In this document: positions 27,216 to 37,224 of the stretch, piece after piece
Position numbering within the stretch: position 1 is the first letter of the stretch
Layout: each line of letters begins with the position of its first letter
Assembly: GCF_900110345.1 (NCBI RefSeq)
Contig: NZ_FODJ01000005.1
Coordinates: forward strand, 124,001-188,000
From: Amphibacillus marinus
GTDB taxonomy: Bacteria; Bacillota; Bacilli; Bacillales; Amphibacillaceae
Direction: 5' to 3'
Length of the DNA: 64,000 nt
The notes under the pieces: generated by a model
What the model was told of the DNA's origin: nothing
What the model saw: the letters and a program-made list of their open reading frames with translations, nothing else
Databases searched by the model: none
Translations under genes and position numbers: made by a program

Positions 27216-28052
27216 ATGAAACATATCTTAATTACAGGTAAGAACAGTTACATCGGAAATAGCTTCACTTCTTGGTTAGCTAAATATCCTAACGATTATG
27301 AAGTTACGAGTATAGATATGCGTGATGATAAATGGAAGCAGGAGGATTTCTCAAAATATGATGTTGTTTTTCATGTGGCGGGGATTGCGCATGTGAAAGA
27401 AAAAAAGAAGAATAGGGACCTGTATTATAAAGTTAATAGAGATCTTGCTTTTGAAACTGCAAAAAAGGCAAAAGAGGATGGTGTTAAGCACTTCATTTTT
27501 TTAAGTTCAATGTCTGTGTATGGTTTAGAAACTGGTGTAATTGATAGGGATACACCTGAAGAGCCTAAAAGTCATTATGGTATTTCAAAGCTTGAAGCCG
27601 AAAAATTAATAGCACCTCTTAATTCAGACAGTTTTAAAGTATCTATTTTGAGACCTCCTATGATCTATGGAAAAGGGTGTAAGGGGAATTATCCTAAACT
27701 AGCTAAGCTAGCTAAGCTATCACCAATATTTCCTGCAGTAGAAAATAAGAGAAGTATGCTGTTTATTGATCATTTGAGTGAGTTTACAAGACTCCTAATT
27801 GAACAAAACTTAAAAGGCTTTTTTTTTCCGCAAAATAACGAGTACGTTAATACAAGCAGAATGGTTAAATCTATATCCCAAAAAAATCATAAAGATATTA
27901 AGCTAACTTCTATATTTAATCCAATAATTAGAGTTTTAAGATTTAGTGTAGTCAAAAAAATTTTTGGGGATTTGTATTATAAGATAGAAGATAATCACTT
28001 TAACTATAATTTATATAATTTCGAAAAGACCGTTGAATTAGTGGAGGATTAG
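27216..28052 (+). CDS. NAD(P)-dependent sugar epimerase/reductase (SDR)
   Basis: A 278-residue extended SDR with an N-terminal cofactor loop (GKNSYIGNSF), FHVAGIAHVK, SSMSVYG and the catalytic YGISK. It starts at the base after the previous stop, so it is tightly coupled to the dehydratase and initiating transferase. That pairing resembles systems in which a 4-keto-6-deoxy-HexNAc reductase (WbpV/WreQ type) makes UDP-QuiNAc or a relative; this role is inference. It is the first gene of the A/T-rich cassette. Confidence 0.8.
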   Translation: MKHILITGKNSYIGNSFTSWLAKYPNDYEVTSIDMRDDKWKQEDFSKYDVVFHVAGIAHVKEKKKNRDLYYKVNRDLAFETAKKAKEDGVKHFIFLSSMSVYGLETGVIDRDTPEEPKSHYGISKLEAEKLIAPLNSDSFKVSILRPPMIYGKGCKGNYPKLAKLAKLSPIFPAVENKRSMLFIDHLSEFTRLLIEQNLKGFFFPQNNEYVNTSRMVKSISQKNHKDIKLTSIFNPIIRVLRFSVVKKIFGDLYYKIEDNHFNYNLYNFEKTVELVED

Positions 28053-28053
28053 C

Positions 28054-29157
28054 ATGAAACAAGTCGTTATAATATCTAATCATCATTCTTATACATACAA
28101 TTTTAGAAAAGAAATTATACAGGAATTAATTAATCAAAATTATAAAGTGCATTTAATTCTTCCATATGGTGAGAAAGTTGAGCTACTAAAAAAAATGGGG
28201 TGCAAATTTTCTGACCTTCCACTTGATAGAAGAGGAATGAATCCCATAACTGATTTTAAACTAGTATATAATTATTATAAATTACTAAAAAAAATCAAAC
28301 CTGACGTCGTTTTAACATATACCGTAAAGCCCAACATTTATGGAGGAATAGCTTGTAGATTACTTAACATACCTATTATCCCAAATATAACTGGGCTTGG
28401 AACAGCAACAGGTAATAAATCAATATTGCAAGTTTTTATAATAGGGTTGTATAAGCTTGCATTTAAAAAAGCTAAATGCGTTTTCTTCCAAAATAAAGAG
28501 AATAAAGCTTTTTTTGAAAACAAAAAAATTGCAATTGGGAAGCACAAGTTGCTACCAGGATCTGGAGTGAATATTGATCATTTTAAAGCTTTGGAGTATC
28601 CCGCTAACAATGAGATTAACTTCGTGTTTATTTCTAGAATCATGAAGGAAAAGGGAATTGACTATTTTCTTGAAGCTGCAAAACGAATTAAAAGTGAAAG
28701 ATCAAATGTACACTTCCACGTATGTGGATTTTGTGAAAACGATTATGAAGGGATATTACAAGAGTATGAAAGAAAAGGTATAATTACATACCACGGCATG
28801 ATTTCAGATGTCAGAGAAATTTTGAGAATAACACATTGCACTGTTCATCCAACATACTATCCAGAGGGTATATCTAATGTTTTACTAGAGAGTGCGGCCT
28901 CTGCAAGACCTATAATTACAACAGACCACAGTGGCTGCAGAGAGGTAGTCGAGGATAAAGTTAGTGGTTTTTTAATTATTAAAAATGATACAGACGACTT
29001 GGTAAGTAAGATGAAAAATTTTTTAGATAAAACTAACGAGGATAGAATGAAAATGGGTCATCAAGGGCGAATAATCGCTGTAAAGAGATATGATAGAAAT
29101 ATTGTTGTAAATGAATATATTAAGCAGGTTACAGAAGGGGAAAATTCAGGTGGTTAA
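28054..29157 (+). CDS. GT4 glycosyltransferase (EpsD/CapM-like)
   Basis: A 367-residue GT-B fold enzyme. The N-terminus has ISNHHSYTYNFRKEI and, mid-protein, TYTVKPNIYGG and NITGLGTATG; the C-terminal half has SRIMKEKGIDYFLEA and the E-x7-E motif within PEGISNVLLESAAS. It is expected to extend the lipid-linked repeat unit on the cytosolic side. The donor and linkage cannot be read from sequence. It follows the SDR gene by one base. Confidence 0.88.
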   Translation: MKQVVIISNHHSYTYNFRKEIIQELINQNYKVHLILPYGEKVELLKKMGCKFSDLPLDRRGMNPITDFKLVYNYYKLLKKIKPDVVLTYTVKPNIYGGIACRLLNIPIIPNITGLGTATGNKSILQVFIIGLYKLAFKKAKCVFFQNKENKAFFENKKIAIGKHKLLPGSGVNIDHFKALEYPANNEINFVFISRIMKEKGIDYFLEAAKRIKSERSNVHFHVCGFCENDYEGILQEYERKGIITYHGMISDVREILRITHCTVHPTYYPEGISNVLLESAASARPIITTDHSGCREVVEDKVSGFLIIKNDTDDLVSKMKNFLDKTNEDRMKMGHQGRIIAVKRYDRNIVVNEYIKQVTEGENSGG

Positions 29158-30256
29158 ACCGATTAGAGTATTACATGTATTTGGGAGATTGGATGCTGGC
29201 GGAGCTGAAAGTAGAACTATGGATATATATAGAGAAATTAATAGGGAACACATTCAATTTGACTTTGTTATACACACTCAGGATGATTGCTTTTATTCCA
29301 ATGAGATAAAAGAAATGGGTGGTAAAATATATAAATTCCCTAGATTTAAGGGCTATAATTACAAAGAATATTGTGAAATTTGGGACTCTTTTCTTAATAA
29401 CCATAGATACTATAAAATTATTCATGGTCATCAAACTAGCGTAGCTTTTATTTATCTAAAAATTGCTAAAAAGAAGAATATACCAGTTCGAATAGCGCAT
29501 GCTAGAAATTCAAACAAAGATAGAATTATAAAAAAAATCACTGCTAAACTTTCTCGTTTGTACGCCACAGATCTTTTTGCAGTCTCAAAATTAGCAGCGC
29601 ATAGTGAATTTGGTAAAAACATTGCAGATGTAAAAATAATTCCTAATGCAATTAGCGCTGAGAAATTTAGATTTAATATGGGAAATCGAGTTAAAATCAG
29701 AGAAAAATTAGATATTGAAACAAAGACAGCATTTATACATGTTGGGAGATTCCACCCTCAGAAGAACCATCATATGTTACTAAATATTTTTAAGGAGTTA
29801 CTGCAGAAAAATAGTGAAATTATGTTGTTTCTTGTCGGTGAAGGACCTTTAGAGAATGAAATGAAAGAAAAAGTTAAATTTCTAAATTTGAATGATAACG
29901 TTGTTTTTCTTGGGATTCGGGATGATGTGCCCGAACTTTTACAAGGAATGGATGCTTTAATATTCCCTTCCTTATTTGAAGGATTTCCAGGGGTGGTTTT
30001 GGAGGCGCAAGCAGCAGGTCTAAGTTGCTTTATTTCAAACACTATAACAAATGAAGTGGAACTAACTCAATTAATAAAATTTTTATCAATCAAAGCCACT
30101 CCTGAAAGTTGGGCTAATCATATTTACCGAGAAAAAATTGTAACTCATGCAAGAGAAAAGTATTGTGATATTGTCACACAAAGAGGTTTTGATATTAAAA
30201 AAGTGTCAATGTTTTACAGTGAAATTTATGAAAATGGCTACTTAAAGGGGAAGTAA
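29150..30256 (+). CDS. GT4 glycosyltransferase (EpsF-like)
   Basis: A 368-residue glycosyltransferase. N-terminal VLHVFGRLDAGGAESR and FVIHTQDDCFY, then HAHNS-like RIAHARNSNKDR, a second-domain VGRFHPQKNH, and the E-x7-E motif in EGFPGVVLEAQAAG. The pattern is that of EpsF in B. subtilis. GTG 29150 is preferred, with AAGGGGAAA 8 bases upstream, overlapping the previous gene by 8 bases; an ATG at 29111 would overlap further without a site. Confidence 0.88.
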   Translation: MVKPIRVLHVFGRLDAGGAESRTMDIYREINREHIQFDFVIHTQDDCFYSNEIKEMGGKIYKFPRFKGYNYKEYCEIWDSFLNNHRYYKIIHGHQTSVAFIYLKIAKKKNIPVRIAHARNSNKDRIIKKITAKLSRLYATDLFAVSKLAAHSEFGKNIADVKIIPNAISAEKFRFNMGNRVKIREKLDIETKTAFIHVGRFHPQKNHHMLLNIFKELLQKNSEIMLFLVGEGPLENEMKEKVKFLNLNDNVVFLGIRDDVPELLQGMDALIFPSLFEGFPGVVLEAQAAGLSCFISNTITNEVELTQLIKFLSIKATPESWANHIYREKIVTHAREKYCDIVTQRGFDIKKVSMFYSEIYENGYLKGK

Positions 30257-30258
30257 GA

Positions 30259-31302
30259 ATGGTTATTTACTGGTTAAATCTGAGTGCCGTTATTGTCTGG
30301 GCGTTCATATTAGGTAGACACCAAGGGAGTATGAAAAACAGAAAAGCATTATCTATAGTATTGTTTGTGCAACTTTTTCTGATACTTGCATTACGTTCCA
30401 TTTATGTAGGTGCAGATGTCCTGAATTATATATCTAATTTTGAATATATTAATTCAGTGAATTTTATGGATTTTGACTTTAGGTTTGAATCGGGGTATGT
30501 ATTATTAAATAAATTAATGGGGTTCTTTACTTTAAATCAAAATATATTTGTTGCCGTAAATGCATTTATTTCCTTACTACTATTTTTCTTTTTTATACAT
30601 AAAGAATCTCGAATAGTATGGTTAAGCATTTTTCTATTTATTACACTAGGTTTCTATACCAACCTTTTCAATCTTTTTAGGCAAGCAATTGCTTTGGGCG
30701 TTGTCGTCAACTCCTATCAATTATTAAGGAAAGGTAATTTTAAACTGTATTTTTTTGTGATATTAATTGCTTCAAGTTTTCATCTGTCATCATTGATTTT
30801 TATGCCAGTATATTTCTTTAGAAATTTAAAATTTAGTCTAAAGGTAATTCTATTCTATTCTGCTACTTTGGTGTTAGTAGCTATTCTTTCTAATCAGATT
30901 AACACTATCATCCTTAGCAATTTTTCTTCAATCAACTATGTCACAGAGTCTAGGGGAGGTGCAAATTTTCTAATTATATTAGTTTTAGTTTTGATAGTTG
31001 GGCTTATTTTTAAAACATCTATTATTAAAACTGATCCAAAATCAGAAATTTTGTACCACATCCAATACTTCGCTATCCTATGTCAAGTCTTAGCATTGGA
31101 TTTTGCTTTGATGACCAGAGTCACAAGGTATTTTTCGATTTTTTTAATAATCTTTATTCCTAATATAATTTCTGGAGTAAAGGATCATAAGATAATAATT
31201 TCAGGGGTATATTTTCTTTGTTGTTTAACAGCTCTATTTTATTATCTAACCCTTAGAAATGATACTAGTTCAATTGTTCCTTACCATTTTTTCTTTAATT
31301 GA
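30259..31302 (+). CDS. EpsG-family polysaccharide polymerase (Wzy)
   Basis: A 347-residue polytopic protein with about ten hydrophobic segments and few other conserved residues. Supporting signs of the EpsG family are LRSIYVGADVLNYISNF near residue 40 (the common R-x3-G-x-D motif), LFNLFRQAIALGV and ASSFHLSSLIF, whose His is conserved in the family. It should polymerise repeat units outside the membrane, working with the Wzx flippase at 35910 and the Wzz protein at 19755. Confidence 0.85.
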   Translation: MVIYWLNLSAVIVWAFILGRHQGSMKNRKALSIVLFVQLFLILALRSIYVGADVLNYISNFEYINSVNFMDFDFRFESGYVLLNKLMGFFTLNQNIFVAVNAFISLLLFFFFIHKESRIVWLSIFLFITLGFYTNLFNLFRQAIALGVVVNSYQLLRKGNFKLYFFVILIASSFHLSSLIFMPVYFFRNLKFSLKVILFYSATLVLVAILSNQINTIILSNFSSINYVTESRGGANFLIILVLVLIVGLIFKTSIIKTDPKSEILYHIQYFAILCQVLALDFALMTRVTRYFSIFLIIFIPNIISGVKDHKIIISGVYFLCCLTALFYYLTLRNDTSSIVPYHFFFN

Positions 31303-31340
31303 TAATCAGAATATATTAACTTTGATAAGGAAGGATAAAA

Positions 31341-32432
31341 ATGAAAAAGAAAATATCACTAATAATTCCTTCTTTGCGAGGAGGAGGTTCAGAGCGCGTT
31401 ACATTAAATATTGTAAGAAAACTGAGTAGAAAAAAATTTGATATACAATTAATTATATTACATAATACGGGACCGCTAGCTGATCAATTACCTAATGACA
31501 TTCATGTGGTGGATTTGAAAACTAGCAGGGTTAGATATTCAATCTTTAAATTAATTAAAGAGCTCAATAAATTTCAGCCTGATGTAATATTTTCTACCTT
31601 AGGACATTTAAACTTAATGTTGCTAGGAATTAAGAAAAGATTAAAGAGTAAACCGATAATTATAGTTAGACAAAATAATGTGCCTTCTAAAAGTATCAAT
31701 AAGAATAGGATAATATTTTACTTCTTATACAAATTGCTATATCCTAAATCTGATTTAGTCATATCGCAGTGTAATGAAATGAAGGAGGATATGATTAAGA
31801 GTTTTGGTTTAAAAGAAGAAAAAATAAAGGTTATATATAACCCATTAGATGTGAGCCTAATAAAGTCAAAAATGCTTGAAGGAAACCCTTACGATCATAA
31901 TCTAATTAATATTGTGGTTGCTGGAAGGTTAACCTACCAAAAGGGATTCGATATAATAATTAAGGAGTTTTACCAAATTTCGAAAAACATACAGAATGTC
32001 CACCTCACAATTTTAGGAGAAGGAGAATTATATTCAGAGTTATCAAAGCTTGTTGAGTATTTTAATTTAAGAGATAAAGTTGACTTTGTCGGTTTTCAAG
32101 CAAACCCTTATCCTTATTATTATAATGCTTATTGTTACATACTTAGCTCTAGATGGGAAGGATTCCCTAATACATTACTTGAAGCATTAGCATGTGAAAC
32201 TATGGTTATATCAAGTAATTGCAAAACCGGTCCGAAGGAGATCCTAGAGGACGGCTATTATGGCTACTTAGTGGATGTTAACACCAAAGGCAATATAAAG
32301 GAAGCTTTCATTGATTCTCTAGGTGTAAAAGTGGATTTCAAAAAAAACAGAGAAAAAGACTTTGATATAAAAAAAATTATAAAGGAGTATGAGGATATAT
32401 TTAATAGTTCTAGAGAGGAGCTGTCAAAATGA
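31341..32432 (+). CDS. GT4 glycosyltransferase
   Basis: A 363-residue GT-B glycosyltransferase. It begins with LIIPSLRGGGSERVTLNIVRKL, shown here as the typical Gly-rich loop followed by a helix. The second domain has VVAGRLTYQKGFD, LGEGELYSEL and the E-x7-E motif in WEGFPNTLLEALACE. AAGGAAGG precedes its ATG. It overlaps the next gene by 4 bases. Confidence 0.85.
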   Translation: MKKKISLIIPSLRGGGSERVTLNIVRKLSRKKFDIQLIILHNTGPLADQLPNDIHVVDLKTSRVRYSIFKLIKELNKFQPDVIFSTLGHLNLMLLGIKKRLKSKPIIIVRQNNVPSKSINKNRIIFYFLYKLLYPKSDLVISQCNEMKEDMIKSFGLKEEKIKVIYNPLDVSLIKSKMLEGNPYDHNLINIVVAGRLTYQKGFDIIIKEFYQISKNIQNVHLTILGEGELYSELSKLVEYFNLRDKVDFVGFQANPYPYYYNAYCYILSSRWEGFPNTLLEALACETMVISSNCKTGPKEILEDGYYGYLVDVNTKGNIKEAFIDSLGVKVDFKKNREKDFDIKKIIKEYEDIFNSSREELSK

Positions 32433-33604
32433 AGATATTATTTGTAGCCCCTAGATTTCATACGAATCAGGTTCCGATAGTACAAATTTTAAAAGACAAG
32501 GGTAACGAAGTCTGTTTTTATGTACAATATATTGGTGGGAGCGAGGACCACAGTATTTTAGAACCAAATTTAATTAAAAATAATCTGATCTCAAGATTAA
32601 TTATTAAAACAGTTTCAAAGAAGAATAATGAAAAATCCATGAATGATCCATTTAAGTTGGTAAGGGTATTTGGAATTCCACCACTAATTGAATACTATAA
32701 AAAAATAAAGGAAGAAGCCCCTGATTTGGTTATAGTGAGAGATAGAACCCCATTCAGTTTACTTACTTTTATAATATGCAAGTTGCTTAAAACTAAATCT
32801 ATACTCTATCAGCAAATACCTAAATATTTCAAAGAGGATAAAAGTAAGGAAACGATTGGTAGGAAAATTAAAAAAATAATATATAAAGTTGTAGTTCCTA
32901 AAAAAATTATAACACCAATTCAAGGGGAGAAGAGCGAACAGAGTACTACTGATAAAAACATATATTTCAATCCATTTATTATGAAAGTCTCAAAAGAGAT
33001 TGAGAGAAGACGTTACTTTAACAATTCTAAAATTAACGTTTTAGTTATAGGTAAATTCGTTTCTCGAAAAAGACATATTTTAATAATCAAAGCAATTGAA
33101 TGTCTTAGAGAAAATTTTGATATTAAATTAACTATAGTTGGTGAGGTTACAACTGAAATTCATAAGCAAGAACTTGAGCGTGTGAGCGCTTATATCTCAA
33201 GTAATAATTTAACAAATACGGTACAAGTGAAAATTAATTTGCCATATGGAGAAGTCCAAAAGGAATATTTAAAGCACGACTTGTTTGTGTTGCCATCAAT
33301 TAACGAGCAGTTCGGAGTATCAATTCTAGAAGCAATGGCCCATGGATTAGCTGTAATATGTAGTAATTCCGCTGGTGCGAAGGATTATATAATAGATGGG
33401 CATAATGGATTCATTTTCAAGGAGGATGATCTAAGTGACCTTAGGAATAAAATAACGAATATTATAAAAAGTAGAGACAATTTAAAACAAATGGGATTTT
33501 ATAGTTTGCAGCTAGTAAGGTCAAGACATAGCCCGGAGATTTACTATGAAAATTTCATAAGAATTACTCAGGATATGGGTATTGAACAATCGGGGTGCGA
33601 TTAA
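32429..33604 (+). CDS. GT4 glycosyltransferase
   Basis: A 391-residue protein with a GT-B fold. The N-terminus (ILFVAPRFHTNQVPIVQIL) is less typical, but the C-terminal domain has VLVIGKFVSRKRH and the E-x7-E motif in NEQFGVSILEAMAHG, then SNSAGAKDYI. It starts within the end of the previous gene (ATGA overlap). Substrate unknown. Sequence is strongly Lys/Ile-rich, in keeping with the A/T-rich cassette. Confidence 0.82.
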   Translation: MKILFVAPRFHTNQVPIVQILKDKGNEVCFYVQYIGGSEDHSILEPNLIKNNLISRLIIKTVSKKNNEKSMNDPFKLVRVFGIPPLIEYYKKIKEEAPDLVIVRDRTPFSLLTFIICKLLKTKSILYQQIPKYFKEDKSKETIGRKIKKIIYKVVVPKKIITPIQGEKSEQSTTDKNIYFNPFIMKVSKEIERRRYFNNSKINVLVIGKFVSRKRHILIIKAIECLRENFDIKLTIVGEVTTEIHKQELERVSAYISSNNLTNTVQVKINLPYGEVQKEYLKHDLFVLPSINEQFGVSILEAMAHGLAVICSNSAGAKDYIIDGHNGFIFKEDDLSDLRNKITNIIKSRDNLKQMGFYSLQLVRSRHSPEIYYENFIRITQDMGIEQSGCD

Positions 33605-34587
33605 TGAAACTTGGGATTTTTTGTTTCTTTTATAATAGAGAAAGTGAAGTAAATAATTGTGTACAGTCTCTTCTTGACGCGGCTCCAGTCAACTGTAAGA
33701 TTATTTTAGTAGATGATGGTTCATCGGATGGTACAAGAAGTAGATTAAAACAATTTATTGATAGTAGGGTTGTTATATTAACGCAAAAGAACAAGGGTTT
33801 CACAAAGTCTTTAAGTGAATTAATTCCTAATATGATTCGGAAATATAGTTTTGAATATATATCAATTCATGGATCTGGTGATCTTTGCAATGAAAAAAAG
33901 TTTTTGAAGCAATTAGATTATCTTGAAGATAATAGAGAGGTAGTTGCTCTTGGAACTGGGCACGAAACTATATCTGGGTATTCAAGAAAAACGATAAGAT
34001 TAGATAAAGGCTACCTTCAAGTTGAGAAGGAGTCTCTGTTGGGAGGAGTTCCTTTTACCCACGGAACTGTTATGTATAGGTCAGATTCTTTTTTAAAGGC
34101 CGGAGGATATGACGATAGATTTTTGTTTTGTCAAGACTGGGAATTATATTTTAGGTTACTGGAGATTGGCCAAATTAGGAGATTGCCAGATGTTCTCTAT
34201 TCTAAGTTCATTTTTGAAGATGGCGCTTCGTTTAAGCCACGCAAAAAAGTAATGCAATTAAAATATAGAGCATTAATTAAATCTAGAGAATTATCTGATG
34301 AAGACTTTTATAATAACTTAGATAGGTTAGAAAAGAAGGATATTAAAATATTATATCCTGATAAAATTTTCTTAGGGAAATTCAAAAGATTAAGAAAAGA
34401 TTTAATTCTCAAAGGGGAGTTCAATTTAGCAGCAGAGTGGTGTGAAATAATTAATGAAACTACAGGGAGGAAAGGTAAGGCATTAAAAAAATATTTACTA
34501 TTCATTCATTCTATTAGGTTGCCAGGATTGGTACTACCTGCTGTTTATAAGAGGCTAAGATTATTTAAAAGGCGTTTAAAATTATAG
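33604..34587 (+). CDS. GT2 family glycosyltransferase
   Basis: A 327-residue inverting glycosyltransferase of GT-A fold. The nucleotide-sugar site is ILVDDGSSDGTRSRL near residue 35. The acceptor-side motif CQDWELYFRL near residue 180 resembles the common E/QDxxLxxR signature. A basic C-terminal tail may bind the membrane. ATG 33604 shares one base with the previous stop codon (TAATG) and has GGGGTG upstream; a GTG 9 bases earlier is the alternative. Confidence 0.85.
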   Translation: MKLGIFCFFYNRESEVNNCVQSLLDAAPVNCKIILVDDGSSDGTRSRLKQFIDSRVVILTQKNKGFTKSLSELIPNMIRKYSFEYISIHGSGDLCNEKKFLKQLDYLEDNREVVALGTGHETISGYSRKTIRLDKGYLQVEKESLLGGVPFTHGTVMYRSDSFLKAGGYDDRFLFCQDWELYFRLLEIGQIRRLPDVLYSKFIFEDGASFKPRKKVMQLKYRALIKSRELSDEDFYNNLDRLEKKDIKILYPDKIFLGKFKRLRKDLILKGEFNLAAEWCEIINETTGRKGKALKKYLLFIHSIRLPGLVLPAVYKRLRLFKRRLKL

Positions 34588-34598
34588 GAGGCTATTAC

Positions 34599-35873
34599 AT
34601 GATTATCGAAAGTGCTGAAAGGAAAAATCAATATATTGTTACTGGAGGAAAAAAATTAAATGGAGAAGTTAAACTGTCTGGTGCAAAAAATGCTGCATTG
34701 CCGATGATAGTAGCTGCTTGTTTAGGCGAAGAATATACTACTCTTAGAAATGTTCCTACAAACCTTAATGATGTGAAAACTCTAGTTAATATTTTGGTGG
34801 AGCTTGGTGCAGATATTATAGTAAAAGGCGATGTTGTGGCATGTAAGAGAGGTGGTTTTCCAAATCACCTAAGAGCCCCTGAGAAATCAAGTAGTATAAG
34901 GTACTCTCTATTGTTACTGGGTTTAGCTGCTGCCTTTAGTGAAAGGCTATCTTTACCCCTACCTGGTGGCTGTAAGATTGGTGATAGAAAGTATGATCTT
35001 CATATTCACGGACTAGAGAAATTAGGTGCTAGAATTGAAGAGGAGACGGCTAGTTTATTTATTGAGTCGAACGGATTAAAAGGTAGTAATATAGAATTTT
35101 ATCTGCCAACAACCTCTGGCACAGAAAATATAATTATCGCGGCAGCACTAGCAGAAGGACGAACAACTTTGCTTAATGCAAATACGCGTCCAGAAGTGAT
35201 GCAGTTGGCAGAGCTACTCAATGCGATGGGAGCTGATGTAAGTTGTAAAAATAGAATTGTTGACATATGTGGTAAGAATCAAATTAAAGGTGGTATTGAA
35301 ATATCTGTTATGCCTGGATGGGACGAGGCAGTAACATATGCCGTCGCTGCAGGAATTACTAATGGAGAGATTTATATCCCGGATTTTAACACTAAGTATA
35401 TCAAGGAAGATGTTAGACACCTAAATATGGCAGGTGTTAGAGTTTTTGAGTGGGGGTCGTCTTTATATATATCTGGAAAAAGTAAAAAAAATCCATTTGA
35501 TTTATTTACTGCTCCTTATCCCGGTATTAATTCTGATATGCAACCAATATTTGCTGCGTTAGCTCTTGTTGCAGATGGGACAAGTTCAATTGCAGATTTA
35601 CGCTTTACTGACAGATTCCAATATGTTTCAGAACTAAAAAAATTCGGGGCTGATATAGTTTCTTTCGGTAATACAGCAATTATAAACGGAGGACAACATT
35701 TAAAGGGGTCTCATGTCAATGCAACAGATCTACGAGGTGGAGCTGCATGTATCTTAGCTGGTTTAATCTGCGAAGGTCAAACAACAATATCAAATGTTGA
35801 ACAAATTGAAAGAGGATACGAAAACATTACAACTAAACTTACTTCTTTAGGGGCTTCAATTTATGCGCTATAA
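34599..35873 (+). CDS. UDP-GlcNAc 1-carboxyvinyltransferase homologue (MurA-like) in EPS cassette
   Basis: A 424-residue EPSP/MurA-family enzyme expected to transfer enolpyruvate from PEP to UDP-GlcNAc. Key MurA residues are present: the LSGAKNAALP motif with Lys30/Asn31, Arg101, the active-site loop PGGCKIGDR with Cys125 and Arg130, Asp313 in NSDMQP, and Arg379 in DLRGG. These correspond to E. coli Lys22, Arg91, Cys115, Asp305 and Arg397. It sits between a glycosyltransferase and the flippase, away from any cell-division or wall cluster, and a MurB homologue follows three genes later. A role in making UDP-MurNAc for the polysaccharide is inferred; a spare peptidoglycan enzyme is the alternative. 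Confidence 0.9.
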   Translation: MIIESAERKNQYIVTGGKKLNGEVKLSGAKNAALPMIVAACLGEEYTTLRNVPTNLNDVKTLVNILVELGADIIVKGDVVACKRGGFPNHLRAPEKSSSIRYSLLLLGLAAAFSERLSLPLPGGCKIGDRKYDLHIHGLEKLGARIEEETASLFIESNGLKGSNIEFYLPTTSGTENIIIAAALAEGRTTLLNANTRPEVMQLAELLNAMGADVSCKNRIVDICGKNQIKGGIEISVMPGWDEAVTYAVAAGITNGEIYIPDFNTKYIKEDVRHLNMAGVRVFEWGSSLYISGKSKKNPFDLFTAPYPGINSDMQPIFAALALVADGTSSIADLRFTDRFQYVSELKKFGADIVSFGNTAIINGGQHLKGSHVNATDLRGGAACILAGLICEGQTTISNVEQIERGYENITTKLTSLGASIYAL

Positions 35874-35909
35874 GGAAACTTTATATTATATTTGATTCAG
35901 AGGTGTAAA

Positions 35910-37223
35910 ATGAAAAGAGATAGTATGGTTTTCCAGTTAATTTCTTCTTTAGGGACTAAATTTTTTGTGCTAATTGGAAGTTTTGTTATTTCAGTTATTA
36001 TAGCTCGGATTCTGGGTCCCGAAGGAAAAGGTATAGTCACATCAATTTTTGTTATTCCGAACTTACTAGTCAGTTTGGCGGATTTAGGTGTTAGGCAGGC
36101 GACTGCTTTTTTTGTCGGTAAACGTATTTATGATGTATCGAAAATTTATTCTTCAATTCTTTTCGTTTGGGTACTAACATCATTTCTATCGATTGTTTTC
36201 ACAATCATATACTATAATTTCTTTATGAGTGACCAGTATTCATGGTCTCTATTGTTGATTCCTCTCTTTTCGATACCAATTTTGCTACTAAATAAATACA
36301 ACGAAGGTATGCTGCTTGGGTTTCAGCAGATAGTGTTTATTAATGCAAAGCAAATCATAAATTTTTTAACTCACTTCATATTAGTATTTATTTTGATAGT
36401 AATTTTCAACCTACGGATACAAGGTGCAGCTCTAAGTATTATGATTTCTGGATTCACTGCTGTAGCCTTTTCGACTTTGATACTAAGGAAGTTTGTAAAG
36501 TTAAAAAAACCTGAATCTAAAATTGCCTTTGAAGTGATAAAAAAAGGAATCACCTATGCCATTGCTTTGTTTATTTTAAACCTTAATTACAAAATTGATA
36601 TTGTATTTCTCGAGTGGTTCGGAGGTCCAAAGGATATTGGGATTTATTCAGTTGGGGTGACATTATCTGAGTTAATTTGGCAAGTTCCTTCTGCAATGGG
36701 AATGGTCCTATTTTCAAAAAGTGCAAATAGCAAGTCTACCCAAGAGGCGACTAATAGATCAACCAGACTACTGAGATTTTCTTGGCCACCAATATTATTT
36801 TGCTCAGTTATATTATGGTATACTGCCCCGATATTCGTTAGCGTACTTTACGGTGAAGAGTTTATATATTCAGCGTCAGTTATAAGGATACTATTACCTG
36901 GTGTAGTTGCAATGGTGGTATTTAAAATTTTAAATGCTGATCTGGCTGGAAGGGGAAAACCACTATTTGCGCTTAAAGTCTATTTTTTTTCATTGTTTAT
37001 TAATGTGATCTTAAACGCTATACTAATTCCTTTATTGGGGATCATCGGAGCTGCAATAGCATCGAGTATTAGTTATTCATTGGGAGCTATCATTTTTGGA
37101 AGTTTATACTTAAAAAATAACAACCTAAGTGCAAGAAAAATACTTTTTTTGAATAAAGAAGATAAAGCTATACTGGGTGATCTTCTTATGAAGATAAAAA
37201 GAAAGACTTGGAGACACAAATGA
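35910..37223 (+). CDS. polysaccharide flippase (Wzx/MATE-MVF superfamily)
   Basis: A 437-residue membrane protein with about twelve to fourteen spans, including the N-terminal GSFVISVIIARILGPEGKG motif common in O-antigen flippases. It should move lipid-linked repeat units to the outer face of the membrane for EpsG-type polymerisation. ATG 35910 is preferred, with GAGGTG upstream; a TTG 18 bases earlier is possible. The position between murA-like and acetyltransferase genes ties these to the same pathway. Confidence 0.88.
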   Translation: MKRDSMVFQLISSLGTKFFVLIGSFVISVIIARILGPEGKGIVTSIFVIPNLLVSLADLGVRQATAFFVGKRIYDVSKIYSSILFVWVLTSFLSIVFTIIYYNFFMSDQYSWSLLLIPLFSIPILLLNKYNEGMLLGFQQIVFINAKQIINFLTHFILVFILIVIFNLRIQGAALSIMISGFTAVAFSTLILRKFVKLKKPESKIAFEVIKKGITYAIALFILNLNYKIDIVFLEWFGGPKDIGIYSVGVTLSELIWQVPSAMGMVLFSKSANSKSTQEATNRSTRLLRFSWPPILFCSVILWYTAPIFVSVLYGEEFIYSASVIRILLPGVVAMVVFKILNADLAGRGKPLFALKVYFFSLFINVILNAILIPLLGIIGAAIASSISYSLGAIIFGSLYLKNNNLSARKILFLNKEDKAILGDLLMKIKRKTWRHK

Positions 37224-37224
37224 T

